From positions 5,659,001 through 5,723,000 of the forward strand of contig JAJKFH010000102.1 in the NCBI GenBank assembly GCA_023333565.1: 64,000 nucleotides of DNA. The letters run 5' to 3'. Source of the stretch: Puffinus mauretanicus. Lineage: Eukaryota > Chordata > Aves > Procellariiformes > Procellariidae. This document shows positions 1 to 13,898 of the stretch, in pieces (the stretch's first letter is position 1; each line of letters starts with the position of its first letter). A program made the position numbers and the translations under genes. Under the pieces are notes generated by a model. The model saw only the letters and a list, made by a program, of their open reading frames with translations. It made no database searches and was not told where the DNA came from.

Positions 1-3000
1 TGTGTTCTGTTTGGTGAGCAAGAAAAGATAGGAAAAATTCTCTATATTTACAGGGAGTTGCATCCTAACTCTGTAGTCTGTTCTTCCACACTTCGCTCAG
101 CCATTTAAAAGAAATTCTAGGTATGTTAACAGAAGGTCATTTTTATGGGAGATTGTGCTGGGAAGAGCTGGCAATCTAAACAAAGAGAAAGAGGGGAAGA
201 AACGCTAATGTCATAATGGAGTTATGATAAACACACTGAAGTCACCGATTAACCCTGTGACAGAGCCAGAAACTGAACCCTGTGACCCAATCCCTGGCAA
301 AATAATACCATCTTTTAATAAGGAGCTTCACCATAGGTGGCAGTGAGTGAGAGGCAGTAAAAACTGAACAACTTGCTGTTTATTTCTTTATGATGGCTTA
401 CATCTTATACCTGTAGCATCAATACTGAAATATACTTATAACCATTATATTGAATAAAGTTGTTATCTCAGCCATAATGTCTTTACCATTTAGGCTCATT
501 TTATTTCATTATTAAATACCTATATGATATAGTACTTCCCATCCCCACCCCCACCCCCCCCCAAATATTCCTGGTCCTGGTCTGACAAAGGTAATTAATG
601 AAACGCTGGCCCCTGCTTCACATTGTAAATAGGTTTACTCCTCTACTTCAGAAAGCTACCATTGTAGTGAAGCAATGAGAACTTCCGTCTATTATTCGTA
701 AACTGCAGGAGGCTAAATAATCTATTGCATTATAAACAGCACTCAGACACACAGATATTCACATACACTGCAAAAGAATTCGTGCTTTGTCTGGAGTAAA
801 ATGAAGTCCCAGAGGTAATTTCTGTACTGTGTGGGAAATAATGTCTCCTGCAGGAAATTTATAGCCATGATTGTTTAAAAGAAATGAAAAATATAGTGTT
901 AAATGTTTTTAACAAAAGCATTCAATTGTTTCATATTTTTCAGCTGACTCCTACCACTGCCAATTTATAGAAGTTATAAATCCTGGACAAAGTTTTAGGA
1001 CACTTCATAGGAACTAGTTTGACTAACTCCAATATATTGTTTTGGTCACATTATAAAATGATTTATTGAATATGCATTTAATTTGAATTCACTGCTGGCC
1101 TACACTGAAAATAATAGAGTTTATACCAAAGTTCAGAAAAAAGCCATTTGGGAATAACATTAAAAGATACTAGAAAAATTGTTTATTTCAGTTTATAAAC
1201 GACAATAAGAGTTGTTCAAGAAATAACAGATTATTTGTCTTGAGAAAGTTCTTCTCCAACCTTATTTAGATGTAACTTAATACTATAGGTGTGATGACGA
1301 AACAGGCAAAAGCCTGTCACTACAAATTCTGAGGCATCTATTCAGTTCTTGTCCTGGGCTGATACCGCCAGCCTCCTCATATGACTCCATTGTTGTGGGG
1401 CGGGAGGCTTGAAGGTGATCAGACATACTAATAGTTATATGGTCCCTTGCATGCAGTTTTCTATAGAAACTGCCATTGGCATGCTTAACCTAATGAGTTT
1501 TCTCATATGTTATGACAAATTTACAATACAGCTAAGCATCATCTTTGTCTGTATAGAAAAAGGGAAACTCTGAAATAAAATTCAAGTTTCTACTCATTTT
1601 CTTTAAGCAGAACTGAGCATGATGATTTTTTTTTTTTTTTTCCTGAAAAGACCAGTGTGGTTTCCCAAGCTGACTGCTCTTTGAAGAAAATTAGAAATAA
1701 TCCATTTTGACATGTCTTTTCCTCTGCTTATTCCAGAGTCCTTAGCACACTTTCAGGGAGGTGGGTCAAAACCCACTCTCTTACCTTTAGTGTCTTTCCC
1801 CTTTCCAGCTGTCCTTCCCTTCTGAGATGTCTGGCAATGTTTCTTTGGAGTTTTGGGTGATTATCAGCAGGTGCACAATTTCCCTTTTGCTTTAGCTTCT
1901 CTGTCAGTAAAAGGAACATAAAAACAGCTTGCCTGTTCCACAACAGCTGTGGGCCAAAGCTCATGCTTATAAAGCTCATTAAGCTCGGTGCATGCTTATG
2001 TCAGATAAGGGTAGGTTAGTGATTGTTATTTCTTTGGATTAATTGATAACAGGAATAATTGAAGGTGAAGATAAATTTTAACCCTTTGGACTTAAGTATA
2101 TTTGAGATGCTGTATTATTTTTGTCCACTAACTCTTTTTGCTGAGGTGAATTTTATCCCTGATGAAAAAAAAACAAAATTCCAGTAGTAACACTGAAAAG
2201 AAATCCTGTAATATGCAGGAGGAAAAAAAAAAAGTCCTACATGCCCTTTAGATCCTCTGTCCCTTTCTCCTCAAGTCTAAATCCACTTTTCCTTTATATA
2301 AGACTGCCATTAAAGTACGAAAATCTCAAGACACTTATAGTCTTGCAGTCACCATTTAAGGGATGCTGGAAGTCAGAGAGAAGCACTAAATTGCTTGTCT
2401 AGTGATGAGCCAAAGCTATCATTCACTGCATGGGTTTTGGACTAGGCAAGAGGCTTATTTTAACTCCATACCTGCAGAGATTTCTCACAGTATCTTTTTT
2501 ACTGCATTTAAATCCCTTGCTGTTATCCAATTAGTTCACTGAGACCCAGAGCAGCTTTTTGTGTTGGGCTTTGAGGACAGCTGGGAAGTGTAGATGGATG
2601 ATGCAGACACAACCAGGTATTTCCCTGCAAAATGTCTATCCAACAGCTATTCAACCTCTCCTGTTTAGTTAAACTAATTATTTAAATATAACCATCAGCC
2701 ATTTTTCAGCAAACCCCTCACTGAAACAATTGGATGTTTCATAGTTTCCAAAAGCTTCCACAAAAGTCAGCAGATTTATGATTTAAAGAAAAACACCCTA
2801 TCTCATTCAACAGCTTGCAAAAACCAACTTCCTCCCAAATTTGACATTCCCTGAACATGGTGTAAGCTTGTTTAAAGGGCAATTACTGTATAAGACCTTT
2901 GTAACTGCTTAGTTGAAAGTTGCTTGTTGTCTCAGTGAAGTGTTCACACTGAGTATCTACTTCTGTTTGCTCTTGTAATGCACTTGAGCTATGCTTGCTC

Positions 3001-6000
3001 ACAGCACTAAATGCAGCTCATTGCGAATAGGTTGTGTAAAAGCTGACCTTTAGCAAAGAGCAAACAATCTTCAGCCCTTGAAGACTTAGAAACTTCCGTA
3101 GAAATTACTCATCACTTCTCTAGTAGCTCACCAGGCCTTTTGGGGTTGGACTATATTTTTAGGACCTAGCCCTAACTGTGACCACAGGGTCACAGTTCTT
3201 CCCACGCACCACTCTTGCTCTTGAGAAAAGTAACTGTGAGCAATTCTGGAAAAGGGACAGATTTTTTTCTCTCCAGGCACCCAATCCAGTCTCCCAGGTG
3301 GGAGTATCTCCATGACACTCTCATTTTTTCACTTGATGACTGAAAGTGATGCGAGGAAAATTCAGCACTAGACCCAACCCAGTATCTCGTTAAAGCTAGT
3401 TGTGTAAAGTTAATAGGCTCTTTACTGTCTTCTGGCTCTTCCTTATTAAAAAGAGCTTTATTCTTTGCATAAATAATGTTCATTTGCCTGTATTTGTCAG
3501 TTGTGGTCCCAATGTTTCCCGCGCCTTAGGGAGCTGTCTACTTCAATCAAAAGATGGCAGCAATGTTTGAACTTGCTCGTATGGACTTGGCTAAAAATAA
3601 CAGTGTAAACAAAAATGCTTTCAGTTGCTCAGCAAATCATAGCCCATAGAATGCTGCATACTACTTGGGAATATAACCACAGTAAAATCAGGAAGCTAGG
3701 AGATCTTTCAGAAAATATAACTGTACTCTATTTCACTTATTCTCTGAGGTACCTTTAAAAATTTAGTTATGTAATAAATGTGGTCAGGAATTATCCGTTG
3801 AAATGGTTTATATGTGTGTTGGAAAGTGGCACTTCATCAGAACCACAACTTTTTTTTCTGAAATATTCCAGCTTCAATAAAACTTTCAACAACACAGATT
3901 CTTTGAGTCCAAGGCAGAATTTGGTGGGACTAGAACCGGGGCTGGAAGCTGGGAATGCCTCCCTTAGAAAAGTTCCTAGCCCAGAGGCTGCAGTGTTTGC
4001 GTAAAATGTGATAACTTGTCCTCATATTCCTGGCCTGATCAAGCATGAGTGTGCTAACTACCAGCGTGTTAGCGTAACTAGGCATTCATTTCTCTCTTGC
4101 TTTCACTGATGTAAACACAAAACAAATGAATGTACATGGCCCATAGTTATAATTTAACTGGAAGTTAAAAGACAATGTGTAGCAATGAGAAGATTAATGT
4201 AATGGAACAGCTTTCCGATAGGAATAGCAAAAATACTAATCTGATAAGGCACAAATCCTAATTTAATTAACATAAGACTTCATAAACTTCTGTTTGTGAA
4301 AGGGATTATGTATGCATCTGCCTATAATTGCAGAGAGGGAATGAGATATGCCTATCTTGTATTTTTAAAAAGCCTCCTAAATTCTTGTCATCATCTTGCT
4401 GCTATATGGGGACAGTTTTTGAGCTTAAGGTGAGATGGAACAATAAAACTGTTTCCTTCGTAAGTCTATTGTATAAAGAATTGTAAACTCAGGTTTTATA
4501 CAAGCATTGAATGAATTGACAAATGGCAGCTAAGTCATAACATCTAACTTTTGTGCATTTTCATGCAGTTGCATTTGTAGTTATCCTCGCATTTCTCAAA
4601 GTACCAAAGCCCAGGTACAGGGAAGATATGACAACGAGCTGATGTGAGAGACAGAAATTATCAACATAAGAATCCTAAAATGCTTAGAATGCTCTTCATT
4701 AGCATAAAAATTCTTCAGCTTCTCTTTTCTGTCTGTTTATTTCTAGTCTGAAAAACCTGCAAAATTTTAAAAAGGAATGCATCGTATTTTCAGCTGGAAA
4801 ATCTGTGAAAACCTTGAAAGGCATGATTACAAGTGCAGTAAGGCACACTGTATTCTCTTTCTGTTCCTTTGAAATGACAGACAGAATTAAGAACTTGTTA
4901 TTTATGTATTCTGCAATTTTAGAATTTAATAAAAACAACTCGGTGTCATTAGCTTTTCATCTTTGAAAAAGTTATGGCACAGTGGGTCCCAGCAAACGTA
5001 ATTGTCATCACCAGGCCAAAACTGACTCTAAAATTAAATTTCAGGTCTCTTCCAAGAGAACATCAATTAATTTGAATTTTAAAAGAGTAATAGAAAATGG
5101 CAGACAGTTTGTTCTGTATTCTCAAAAAGCAAAAATCTCCTGAGAAAGAGGAGTGTGAGAATAGTTACAGGTACATCTTATCTGCTAAGTGGTTTGTCAT
5201 TCACATTCCATAAAACTAAACATTTTTAGCACCTAAATGCTAACAGAATGAAATGTTATCTGATAAGACGTACCAAAAAACATTTATAGAAGTGGGTACT
5301 GGATAAGGTGAATTGAGGTCTGTAACAAAATGAAGTAACTATTAATGAAATCTCATTTTTCCTTTCACCTTTGAACACATGGTCATACTATTCTGACAGG
5401 ATACAAAAAAACCTTCTTACATGATTTATGGGAGGTCAGTTCTGGTAATGCGTCCTAGTTGAATCATTTTTAGCTGACAGAAGAAAAAATGTAAGATTTT
5501 ACCAAGTCTTACTTTAACTTAGCTATGTCCATAAAATATCCAGCGCCATGAACACAGCCATGTTACTCATTCCTCCCTCCTTCACAGTGCTCTCAACTAG
5601 CCCAAGTCCTGCACTAAAGCCCTGACCCAGTTGCTGCTAAGCCTTGGAAGTTTGAATTTGATACTAGTTTTTCTAAGTTTCTAATTTCTTTTCTACAGTT
5701 CCAAAATACACAAGCTATGAACTGGCTTCACCATTCCTAGCTTTGGCCATCCAGTCTAAGCTGGTTGTCCATGCTTTCCAACTTGTCAAGGGGCCAGAGA
5801 GAAAAAAAAACCAAACAACAGAGAGCAATTTGCCTATATTATTTGAGAGATGTATTTCAGGGATGGGCTTAATTTCTCCATCTCTCCCTATTAGTCACAC
5901 AAGGAGCTTAGATTAGCTGTAGGGCTTCACGTGGGAGAGGTGTTCTCCTCCCAAAGCTGTGCTACTGCTAGCTGAAATCCAAGAGAGACCATCTGGTAGT

Positions 6001-6870
6001 GCAACAGAGCTAGCACAGCAACTGCAGTCTTTATGTTTACCTGAAAAGCCCAGCTCTGGAAAATGTGTGATGAGATTGAGTCGCTCTGATTATTGTTCTT
6101 TTCTCATCATTGCCACTTTTTCTAACCTCAGCCTAGGTTTTGGTTGTTCAGGCTGTCTTCTTGTGCCTTTTAGGAGAAACATCATCACCCCGTGTGGAAT
6201 TATAGCTCTTTCAGACAGCTGTTTCTCTACTATTCCTAACATCGAAATGGACATTGGCTTTAATGAAAGCAGAGTTTGACCACCATGGCTGTTGCTTTGT
6301 GTGTCCCGTTACATGACCAGTTTGAATTCCTTCTGCCTGTTAGCTCCCTGTGAGGTCCAAGATTTAAACTGGCAATTCTGAGAATGCTCAAGGACAGGTG
6401 CAGGTATGGGTTCACTAATAATCTTGTTTCCTTAGGACTCTCTAACCCTCCTCAGTTACTTCTTGTACTTAATTGAATTAATGCCTATTTCAATAGCATT
6501 TGAAACAGATAGTTCATTTTGGATTTTTTGTACTTTTGAAGGCGGGGTTGGGAGTAGGGAAAGGAGGATGCATCCCTAAACAGAAAAGGTGGTTTACACT
6601 GTGGTTTACAAGTCACACAACCAATGGTGGTAGCACTCAGCACTGAGAATCAAAAAGACACTACAACCATGCATTACTGTGTGGTAACATTAATTCTACT
6701 GCAGAACTTACTGGTTAGGGACAAGGTGGAAAGTTTTCCCCGGTTTGTTTTGGGTAGCTGTTTATTTTTACTTTACTTTTTGTCAAATGTTGCAGAATCC
6801 TTCGTGTTCAGATGAGGAAAGGGGTGTGTTTGGGAGAAAGAACCATCAAGAGAGGATCACTGAGGCACCA
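1..6870. other. Unassigned AT-rich non-coding DNA
   Basis: No gene is recognisable on either strand. Open frames are short (up to 106 codons at 5,959-6,279), lack known domains and mostly show random-looking composition. Besides the C-rich tract near 550 there is a T16 run at 1,626-1,641. I cannot tell intron from intergenic sequence. Confidence 0.6.
543..562. repeat. C-rich tract, quadruplex-capable on minus strand
   Basis: The tract is C4-A-C5-A-C9. On the minus strand this gives G-runs of 9, 5 and 4 separated by single A residues, which satisfies the usual G-quadruplex pattern because the nine-base run can supply two G3 tracts. It lies in otherwise AT-rich DNA. Confidence 0.85.
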
Positions 6871-6874
6871 TATC

Positions 6875-6980
6875 TGGGGCAGGGAGACCTGTGCTCAATT
6901 TTCACCTCTGACAAGCTTTCTTGACTCAATGTGAGCAATTTGCTTTTCCTTGGATTGCTTTTGTACTTAGAAAATGAGCT
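6875..6980 (+). mobile_element. Possible MIR-like SINE remnant, plus strand
   Basis: GGGAGACCTGTGCTCAATTT, TCACCTCTGAC and GAGCAATTTGC, then TACTTAGAAAATGAGC, resembles a heavily decayed MIR core: GGAGACCTGGGTTCAATTCC, CAGCTCTGCCAC, GGGCAAGTCAC, and the TCTGTAAAATG region. The order is right but identity is low. Confidence is correspondingly low. Confidence 0.35.
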
Positions 6981-8382
6981 TACTCCTGAACAGAGGTATT
7001 GAAAGACTATATTAATCTTTGTGGGACACTCAGACACAGCACACTAAGCACCTGGATAAATGGCTGACAGCCAAGGCTAGGCAACTTATTAATTGCTTTC
7101 TTTCAGCTCAGGTTTTTGGGTGGCTTTGTGACTTGTTATGTGGGAAGACACCAAGATACATGTTTTAACTATTAAGTATGTGACTGTAAACTATAGGTTT
7201 GTCTATGACAGAGCCATGATATAACTGAATAGCAAAGAGAAGCTTCACTTTTCTGCTCTATTACCTTTCTTTACACAGCAGAATGAGTGTCGGTTATGTG
7301 AAGATTTGAACAATATTGCGCAGAGGCAAAATACTCTGAAGGAAACTGAAGAATTCTGCCAAGACTACCTTTCTGGGATGTGATCCCTCTCCCAAATAAA
7401 ATTATAGTGCAATATAGTAATGCATGAATTTCCCCATAAAGTAGCTGAGCCAGCTTTTGATTGCCTGCTTACAAAGATTTGAACTAGAACTCATTCTAGT
7501 ATAATTTTCCTTTCAGGGAAATCTATTGTGTACATTTTCTTGACCGAGTACCTACTGTATTTTCATATTTTTGTCATATGCTAGCATCCAATTTGTTTAA
7601 TTAAATACTTTGTAGGTGTTATTGTTCTCCAAAAAAAAAAATCCCTGAGCATCAGAGCAATACCTAATCATGCTTCTGACACGGTCATTGCACTTTTTAA
7701 AAAGTAAGCAGTGACAAAACTAAAGAAACCAAAAATACCTGGAGTGCCAATTCTGGAGGCGAATTCTCACAGGACTATTGCTACAACATAGCAAAAAATG
7801 AAACTCCATTTTCGTGCTAAACATTAACAGCAGCAACATAGTTACTGTTACTCTAAAATGTTGACAATGTGAATCCAGAGGTAAACGATATATATGTTTT
7901 AACCATTCGGGCTTTTAACCTTTTCAGTATTTGTTTGCCATTTCATTCTCCCACCTATAATCTGGAGATTTATGGCACAGTAAACTTATTAATCCTAACA
8001 ACCATATTTTCATTTGGAAGCTGGACCGACTGTCAACAAACATCAAAAGAACTACTTGATCTTCAGGGAACACCTGTTAAAAGAGAGGGTTCATGCGTCA
8101 CAGAATTGCTAGAGTAAAACATTTTTATTGTGCTGCTTGATGGCAGTTATCACTTGGGAACCTTGCAGGTCTCCCCAGACGTTGGGTAGCTGAAGACTTA
8201 AAACCTCTTAGAGTTTTTTTGTGCGTGTGCCTTTTGTTGGCATGCATTTCAGCAAGGTCTTAATTTTTTATATTAATCAGAAGTGTTTTTTAGATCTAGT
8301 TCTGCAACTCCTCCAAAGACAAAGGGTCTTTACAAAGTTGACTGAAGTTGGCTGGTGTTGGTGAATATGCCTCACATGCTAT

Positions 8383-8445
8383 GGACCCAGTCCAAAGCCC
8401 ATTAAAGTCAACTGCAATCTTTCCACTGACTTCTGTGTATTCTGC
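8383..8445. repeat. Imperfect palindrome, MITE-like
   Basis: GACCCAGTCCAAAGCCCATT and AAAGTCAACTGC form a left arm. TTTCCACTGACTTCTGTG is an imperfect inverted copy. This resembles a short palindromic repeat, of the form CCAAAGCCCATTGAAGTCAATGG, that I recall as common in turtle, crocodilian and bird DNA. I do not remember its database name. The right arm is much more diverged than the left. Confidence 0.4.
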
Positions 8446-9974
8446 CTCACATCCTTGGGGCAAAATACTGCCATTGTGAGTCACATGAATATATTTTGCC
8501 CCACAATTAATTAAAACACATTGAATTCCTGAGACTACTCATGAGATCAAAACAGTAATCAATGTGAGAGTGAAGAATCTGCAATGAATGTTGCCATTAC
8601 CACTACATAGTCCACATTTTACATTTATCCTTTTGACTTTTGTGTTATTTTATGATCAGGAAGTAACGGTTTTATTTTGGGAGTATCCTGCCTACTTGTG
8701 TTTGTGCAGTGTACATTTTTATAATATTTATGTACCAATGGAATTTGTGATATTTAGTTGAAGATGAAAAGGTATATCTCTTTAAATTTTAAGCAGTTTT
8801 AGTGCTGAAATCCTATGATATTGCAAAAATGTATAAAATTTAAGGCACTAGGATTACAAACATAACATTGAAGTAAGTGGTCTGAGCTTCAAAAACATTC
8901 AGTCCTTTGGATACTAGGATAATAATTTAAATATTTGTGTTTGAATGCACCTTTTACAAATGATCTTTTTTTCATGAAGCTTAAGCATCTTGGCAAGAAA
9001 TAGTTTTGGACTTGACAGGCCATGGATTTTATGTTCCATTTATGTGCAGGATTTCTAGGTGCCAGACCCTACTCTTACAGAAATGAAAGTTGATTTTCTT
9101 TGGTGCTAGCAATACAAGTATTCATCTACATCTAAACCTCTTTTTCAAATTTTTTATTGTCTAATTGTGACGTTTATAAACGAACAGCTTAATGCAACAC
9201 AAGCAGTGAAAAAATTCAGTAGGGAATACCACCCACAGTCCTAACATTATCCCAAGTGAAGTGTGCTTTATGTTTTCACAGACCACTTCAGAATGGCCTC
9301 CTAGACAGACCTGATTATCCTGCTTCTCTAGTGCTCCAAGTCATTGTCATCAGACTGACCCTTGTGGCCCTCTTACCCTCTACGCCTACTCTGCAGTCAA
9401 GGTGACTCCAGCATGCAACAGCGTTCCCAAGCCCGCTTGGGTCTAGGTGCTTCACACAAGACTAGTACGATTTGCACGCCAGTGTGGATGGCACATGTCT
9501 CTGGGAGGCTTGAACAACTCTGCACTCTACTCACGCTCACATTTGCTAGCATCCATGCTGCACTGACACTGTCTGGCCGCTGCGTAGAGCATGCCATCCA
9601 ATGAGTGTGAGCACAGCATCCAGCATCCAATAATAATATTCTATGATGTTCAACAGCAGTTCCATTTCTGGTTATAAACAATTTGCCGCAAAACTGAAAA
9701 GTACCTACTGTTCTCAGAACTTTTTTTTTCCGCAAACTCATGCTTCTTTAATCTTCCCAGGATTTTTCTCAGTTTGTTTTTCAGGAGTTTATTTGATTTA
9801 TGGTTTTATTAATTTTCCAAGAACTTTTGCTAGTAGCATGATTTGCCTGTGTTTTTCCAACAGGAAATGAGATCAAGAATGGTTCGTGATGCCAATTTTC
9901 AAAATTTTATTAACAGCAGAGAAATGTTTCTTGGAGAAAAGTTGAGTTTTACCACCTGTGTTCTCAGTCCTGAA

Positions 9975-10075
9975 GATAGTTTTCTGCGAGGACTTGGGCA
10001 AATCTCTTCACAGTACTCCACCTCAGTTTTCTTCTGCGTAAAATGGGAATAATAATGCTTTATCCGGCCTAGAAA
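9975..10075 (+). mobile_element. MIR-like SINE fragment, plus strand
   Basis: GAGGACTTGGGCAAATCTCT, then CACCTCAGTTTTCTTCTGCG and TAAAATGGGAATAATAATGC align in order with the core of the MIR / CORE-SINE family ('GACCTTGGGCAAGTCACTT...GCCTCAGTTTCCTCATCTGTAAAATGGGGATAATAAT'). These are very old tRNA-derived SINEs found across amniotes. The 5' tRNA-like part is not recognisable and no A or B box survives. Confidence 0.78.
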
Positions 10076-12013
10076 AACACAGTTGAGAGTATAACTAGAA
10101 AGCCTGATGATAGGCTTGAAAGCTGTTCTATCTGAGTCAAATCTTGGAGCCTTGTTGAGGTCTTTACAAAGTAGCTTTTGATGTCCTGTTCATGATTCTC
10201 CAGAGTTTAAAAAAAAAAATAATTAAAAGAATAAAGCCAAACTGAATTTGACGGAATCCTTCACTCACTTTTCACTTGGACAACATCTAAGTTGTCAGCC
10301 AGAGTTTGCTTACATGCATGCTGAGCAAAAACTATTAGGCCATTATTTCTGGAGTCCCTAGAGGAGTAAAACATTTTTTATTACAGTCTGTGAGAGCGTC
10401 CTCTCTGACAGCCACTGGATTGGATGGGCTGGATTGAGTTGTACAAGAAGAGAAGAAAAAAGGCAACCAAAACCCAAAATCAAATACCACATTACTCAAT
10501 GGAAATCTGCTTCCAAATGTTTTCAGTGTTTTCAGGGTTACCCTTGTTACAGAACAGCAGTTGCTTCTTCCAGCTGGATAGTACAAAATGTCTCCTTGTA
10601 CCAATATCATGCTAGCAAAAATCATATTTCTTTACTAAAATATGCTAGTTCTACTGTCGTTCTTTTTTTTTTTTACTCTTAGCTTACAGTTATCCTTTTT
10701 AGAATTAATACCAGTCTCCAGATACAGGTAAAAGAACAGAGTTATGTCCTGTCTCCTGAAGTTTGTGCCTTGAGTCGTTCACAAATTCAGGGAAAATGCA
10801 AGGGTGGTTATCATCCAGTACAGCTATGGCATAGTTTGAAGCTTCGAGAGTGGTAAGAGATGGACTAGGGCCTCACAGTGATAGGATAGGTTTGTTAGCA
10901 AACCCCTCAGCAGCAGTATACTGGCTTTATTAAAAGATAAACTAAAGCAGATATTAATTGGAACCATCTGTATCCTTGACAAAATAAAAGAAAGAAAAAA
11001 AATGTTTTAAGGAGAGATATAGAATCAAATGAGAAGATTTGGTTTAAAACATATATAATATGATGATGACAAGCCTGAGCAAATGCACTGGAATCTGAAA
11101 TATAATCCAAAACAGCTTTAACTGAGGTTCTGAAATTGAAGGTTATAAAGCATATCTTGTAGTCTGACAAACAAACTGATAGCTGTTTGAGGGTCTGGCA
11201 CTAAGCCATCTAAGTGTTGAGTTTAGAGCAGATGGTGAGGCTGTTACGACTCTCAATCTGCTAGAAGTAATATTTAAGAAAAGTGTAATAGACTAATTAA
11301 TCTTAAAAACAATGTTAAAGTGATACTTTTTCTTCCCGACACCACTAGCAACAAGAAAAATACGAATGCAAGTGTTGGTCTTTCCTTCCACCACTGATCA
11401 GAGAGGTTTTCTTGTCTCTACTGGACTGAGACACAAAGTGTCTTTTTAGAACAGGTTCTTTTGATTGCATTTTCTGCATATAAAACTTTCTTCTGTAAAA
11501 TGTGGGTGTATTTGCATTCCTAGTTTATCATACTCCTGTCGCTGGTCTTAGTAGGTCTGTAAAGTTTACAGGGTGAAAAGAACAGTGAACTTGTTTTTAG
11601 TACTATACTCTCTGTGTCATTTGACAGAGAATTAGGGACGTCTGATTTGGATGTGAAAGTTGTGCATGACAGGCCTGAGATAACATGCTGCTATTATATC
11701 CACAGGGAGGAAGCAGTGAGAAAATCCTTGGAGCTCTATATAAACAAAATCAGGATTTTGATGGCAGTACATGGAAATTCACATTTGCTCTCCAGAAGTA
11801 ATTTCTTTCTCCTGTAAGTTTTGGAAAAAAGCCATGCAGGTAGTAATATTTTTTCCATACCAATGGATCCCAAAACACCTTATAAAAGCATACATACGTA
11901 GCAAAACAAATATGCCTCTGTACGGGTTGCAGCATAAGCCGCACAGATAACCAGTGCAGAGCAAACTTACAGACATAAGAATTTTTTTGTCTCTCCAGCC
12001 TTTTCTATCCTTA

Positions 12014-12135
12014 TTAAAACAACCTACATTATTAATGTACCACAGACATAATCAGAATTGTTAAGGTTTGCCAATTAATTATGTTAAAACAACCTAAGTT
12101 AATCAGGTAACATCAGATTTGCCAGTCTAGGTTGT
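12014..12135. repeat. Direct and inverted short repeats
   Basis: TTAAAACAACCTA occurs at 12,014 and again at 12,084, 70 bases apart, and both continue into similar AT-rich sequence. CTAGGTTGT at 12,127-12,135 is an inverted copy of the ACAACCTA part of the second unit (8 of 9 bases pair). This could be the degraded end of a small DNA transposon, or chance in AT-rich DNA. No transposase is present. Confidence 0.3.
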
Positions 12136-13865
12136 CCACACTGGCGTAACTGGTGGAGTTAAAGCAGTGCAACAGAGAAAAGAATTGAGCCCTTTTTTTA
12201 CAGAGCTGTTTTTTTAGCAAGTTTCGCTGTTGTAAAATTGAATAAGACATTTGTGAATTATGAATTATGGAATTAAAGATTGTGGATCTACGTAGCTAGT
12301 ACTTTAAGGGCTACCTCTACCGTTAAGCTAGAAAGAATCTCCTTGAAAAAACACATTTAAGTCTGACTAATGTTTCATAGGAAGCAGAGACTGTGCCATA
12401 GGTTTTTTTATATGGAACAGAACCTATTAAGCACCTCATGATGTGGAGGCATAATTCCAAATTACGTGAACAGAATTTTCTTGATTTACTGGCACTGTTA
12501 TTTTTTAATGCTACAACTAGTGGCCACCGGCATGCTTTAGAGCCAAAACAACATTGAAGTGGTCCCACCCTGTTAATTTTCTAGCCTGGTTTTGGATGCA
12601 GCCACTTCTTAGAATTCCACGCCTAGTAAAAAAAAGAAATAACAACTTGTCTGTTCCTTCTTCATAGTTCAACAGTATTGTCTTTCTGGAAAACGTACTC
12701 TTCTAACTCAATGCTATATTAAAGGAAAATGGCCAACATAATCATCTTTTTAATCTGAATCATATCTCCTTTTAAGAATCCACTAAAAAACAGTACATGT
12801 TAATTCATTTTGGTCTCCATGATGCATGCAAGATAGGGCAGAGTTGACCAGCTGCAGTTAACCTACTGCTAAGCTCGGCCAATAGATTGCTCCATACTCC
12901 AAGCAGATGTTTCTCTTTTAGGCTAATGGAACTCTTGTAGACCATATCCCTTCCCAAGAGAAAACACCAGCACAGTTGGAAGCTGGAAGGACTCATCTCA
13001 ATAACAGAAACAAGGTGCCAGCAGCATCAGCAGCAGTTTATTAATAAAAATCCATGAACAGAATAGCAATTGCATTTTGTTTTCATTCTTTTTTTTTTAA
13101 AAAAACCCACCAAACCAACAGCAAAAAAAACCCTTTTTCTTCTCTGCATGGCCCTCTTAGATGTAGCATTTCTTTTTCCTATAGTAATTGACTACTGGGT
13201 GAGAGAAGAGGAAATTAATCTCTTGCTGCTAGCTGTACTGTGTGCCAGTCACAAAATGGGAGAGAGAACTGCATTTATGTAAATATTCATTGTTAAAATT
13301 CACACATGTCACAGATGATAATTGATATACTATAGCTATGTCCTAGTCTAAAATAAGGAGAGCTTTATTATACTTCAAGAGCACAGACTAGATTTTATTT
13401 GAATTTTATACCAGAAATAGCTCTACTGTCAGTCAATTCATACTTGTTTGTCTCACTGTAAAAAAAAGAGAAACACTCATTATATTTGCTCTAGAGGATG
13501 AATGACAACGAACAGACCTAGGCTTCTATATTAGACTTTGAATAAGAATTGTTTCCAATTCCTGGAAACCTTCTCTCTTCTCCTGGGACTTGTACAACCA
13601 TTTTTGTCCCATCAATGGTACTGAGAGTTACTTATGAAATGGTAATTAATACCAGGGTTTTATACCTTATGTAAATGTGACCTGAACTCTGGAGAGCCAA
13701 GTTTTATAGAAAGGACATAAAAGACAGGGAAAATTTGGGAACAGGTTGTCTTCCTTCATTGCTGTTTTCCAGAAGCAGTGGCAAAGGATTGAATCTTTTC
13801 TCTTGCTATGGCTGTCAGAGAAAACGTTATAAAATTCTGCAAAGTCTTTGGAACAAAAAACTCAC

Positions 13866-13898
13866 TCTGTCTCTCTCTCTCTTTTTTTCTTTGTCTTT
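13866..13898 (+). repeat. CT microsatellite / polypyrimidine tract
   Basis: A (TC)n stretch runs into T-rich pyrimidine sequence and is followed by TTTTACAG ending at 13,904. The combination looks like a strong splice acceptor, with a long polypyrimidine tract and then CAG. The three frames downstream close within about 30 bases and no donor partner was identified, so I record it only as a pyrimidine-rich simple repeat. Confidence 0.7.

Noticed and set aside
9362..9741. Overlapping opposite-strand open frames of 80 and 114 codons in a GC-richer patch
   Set aside because: The translations match no family I know, and the Cys/His content shows no regular zinc-finger spacing. Higher GC lowers stop frequency and is enough to explain them.
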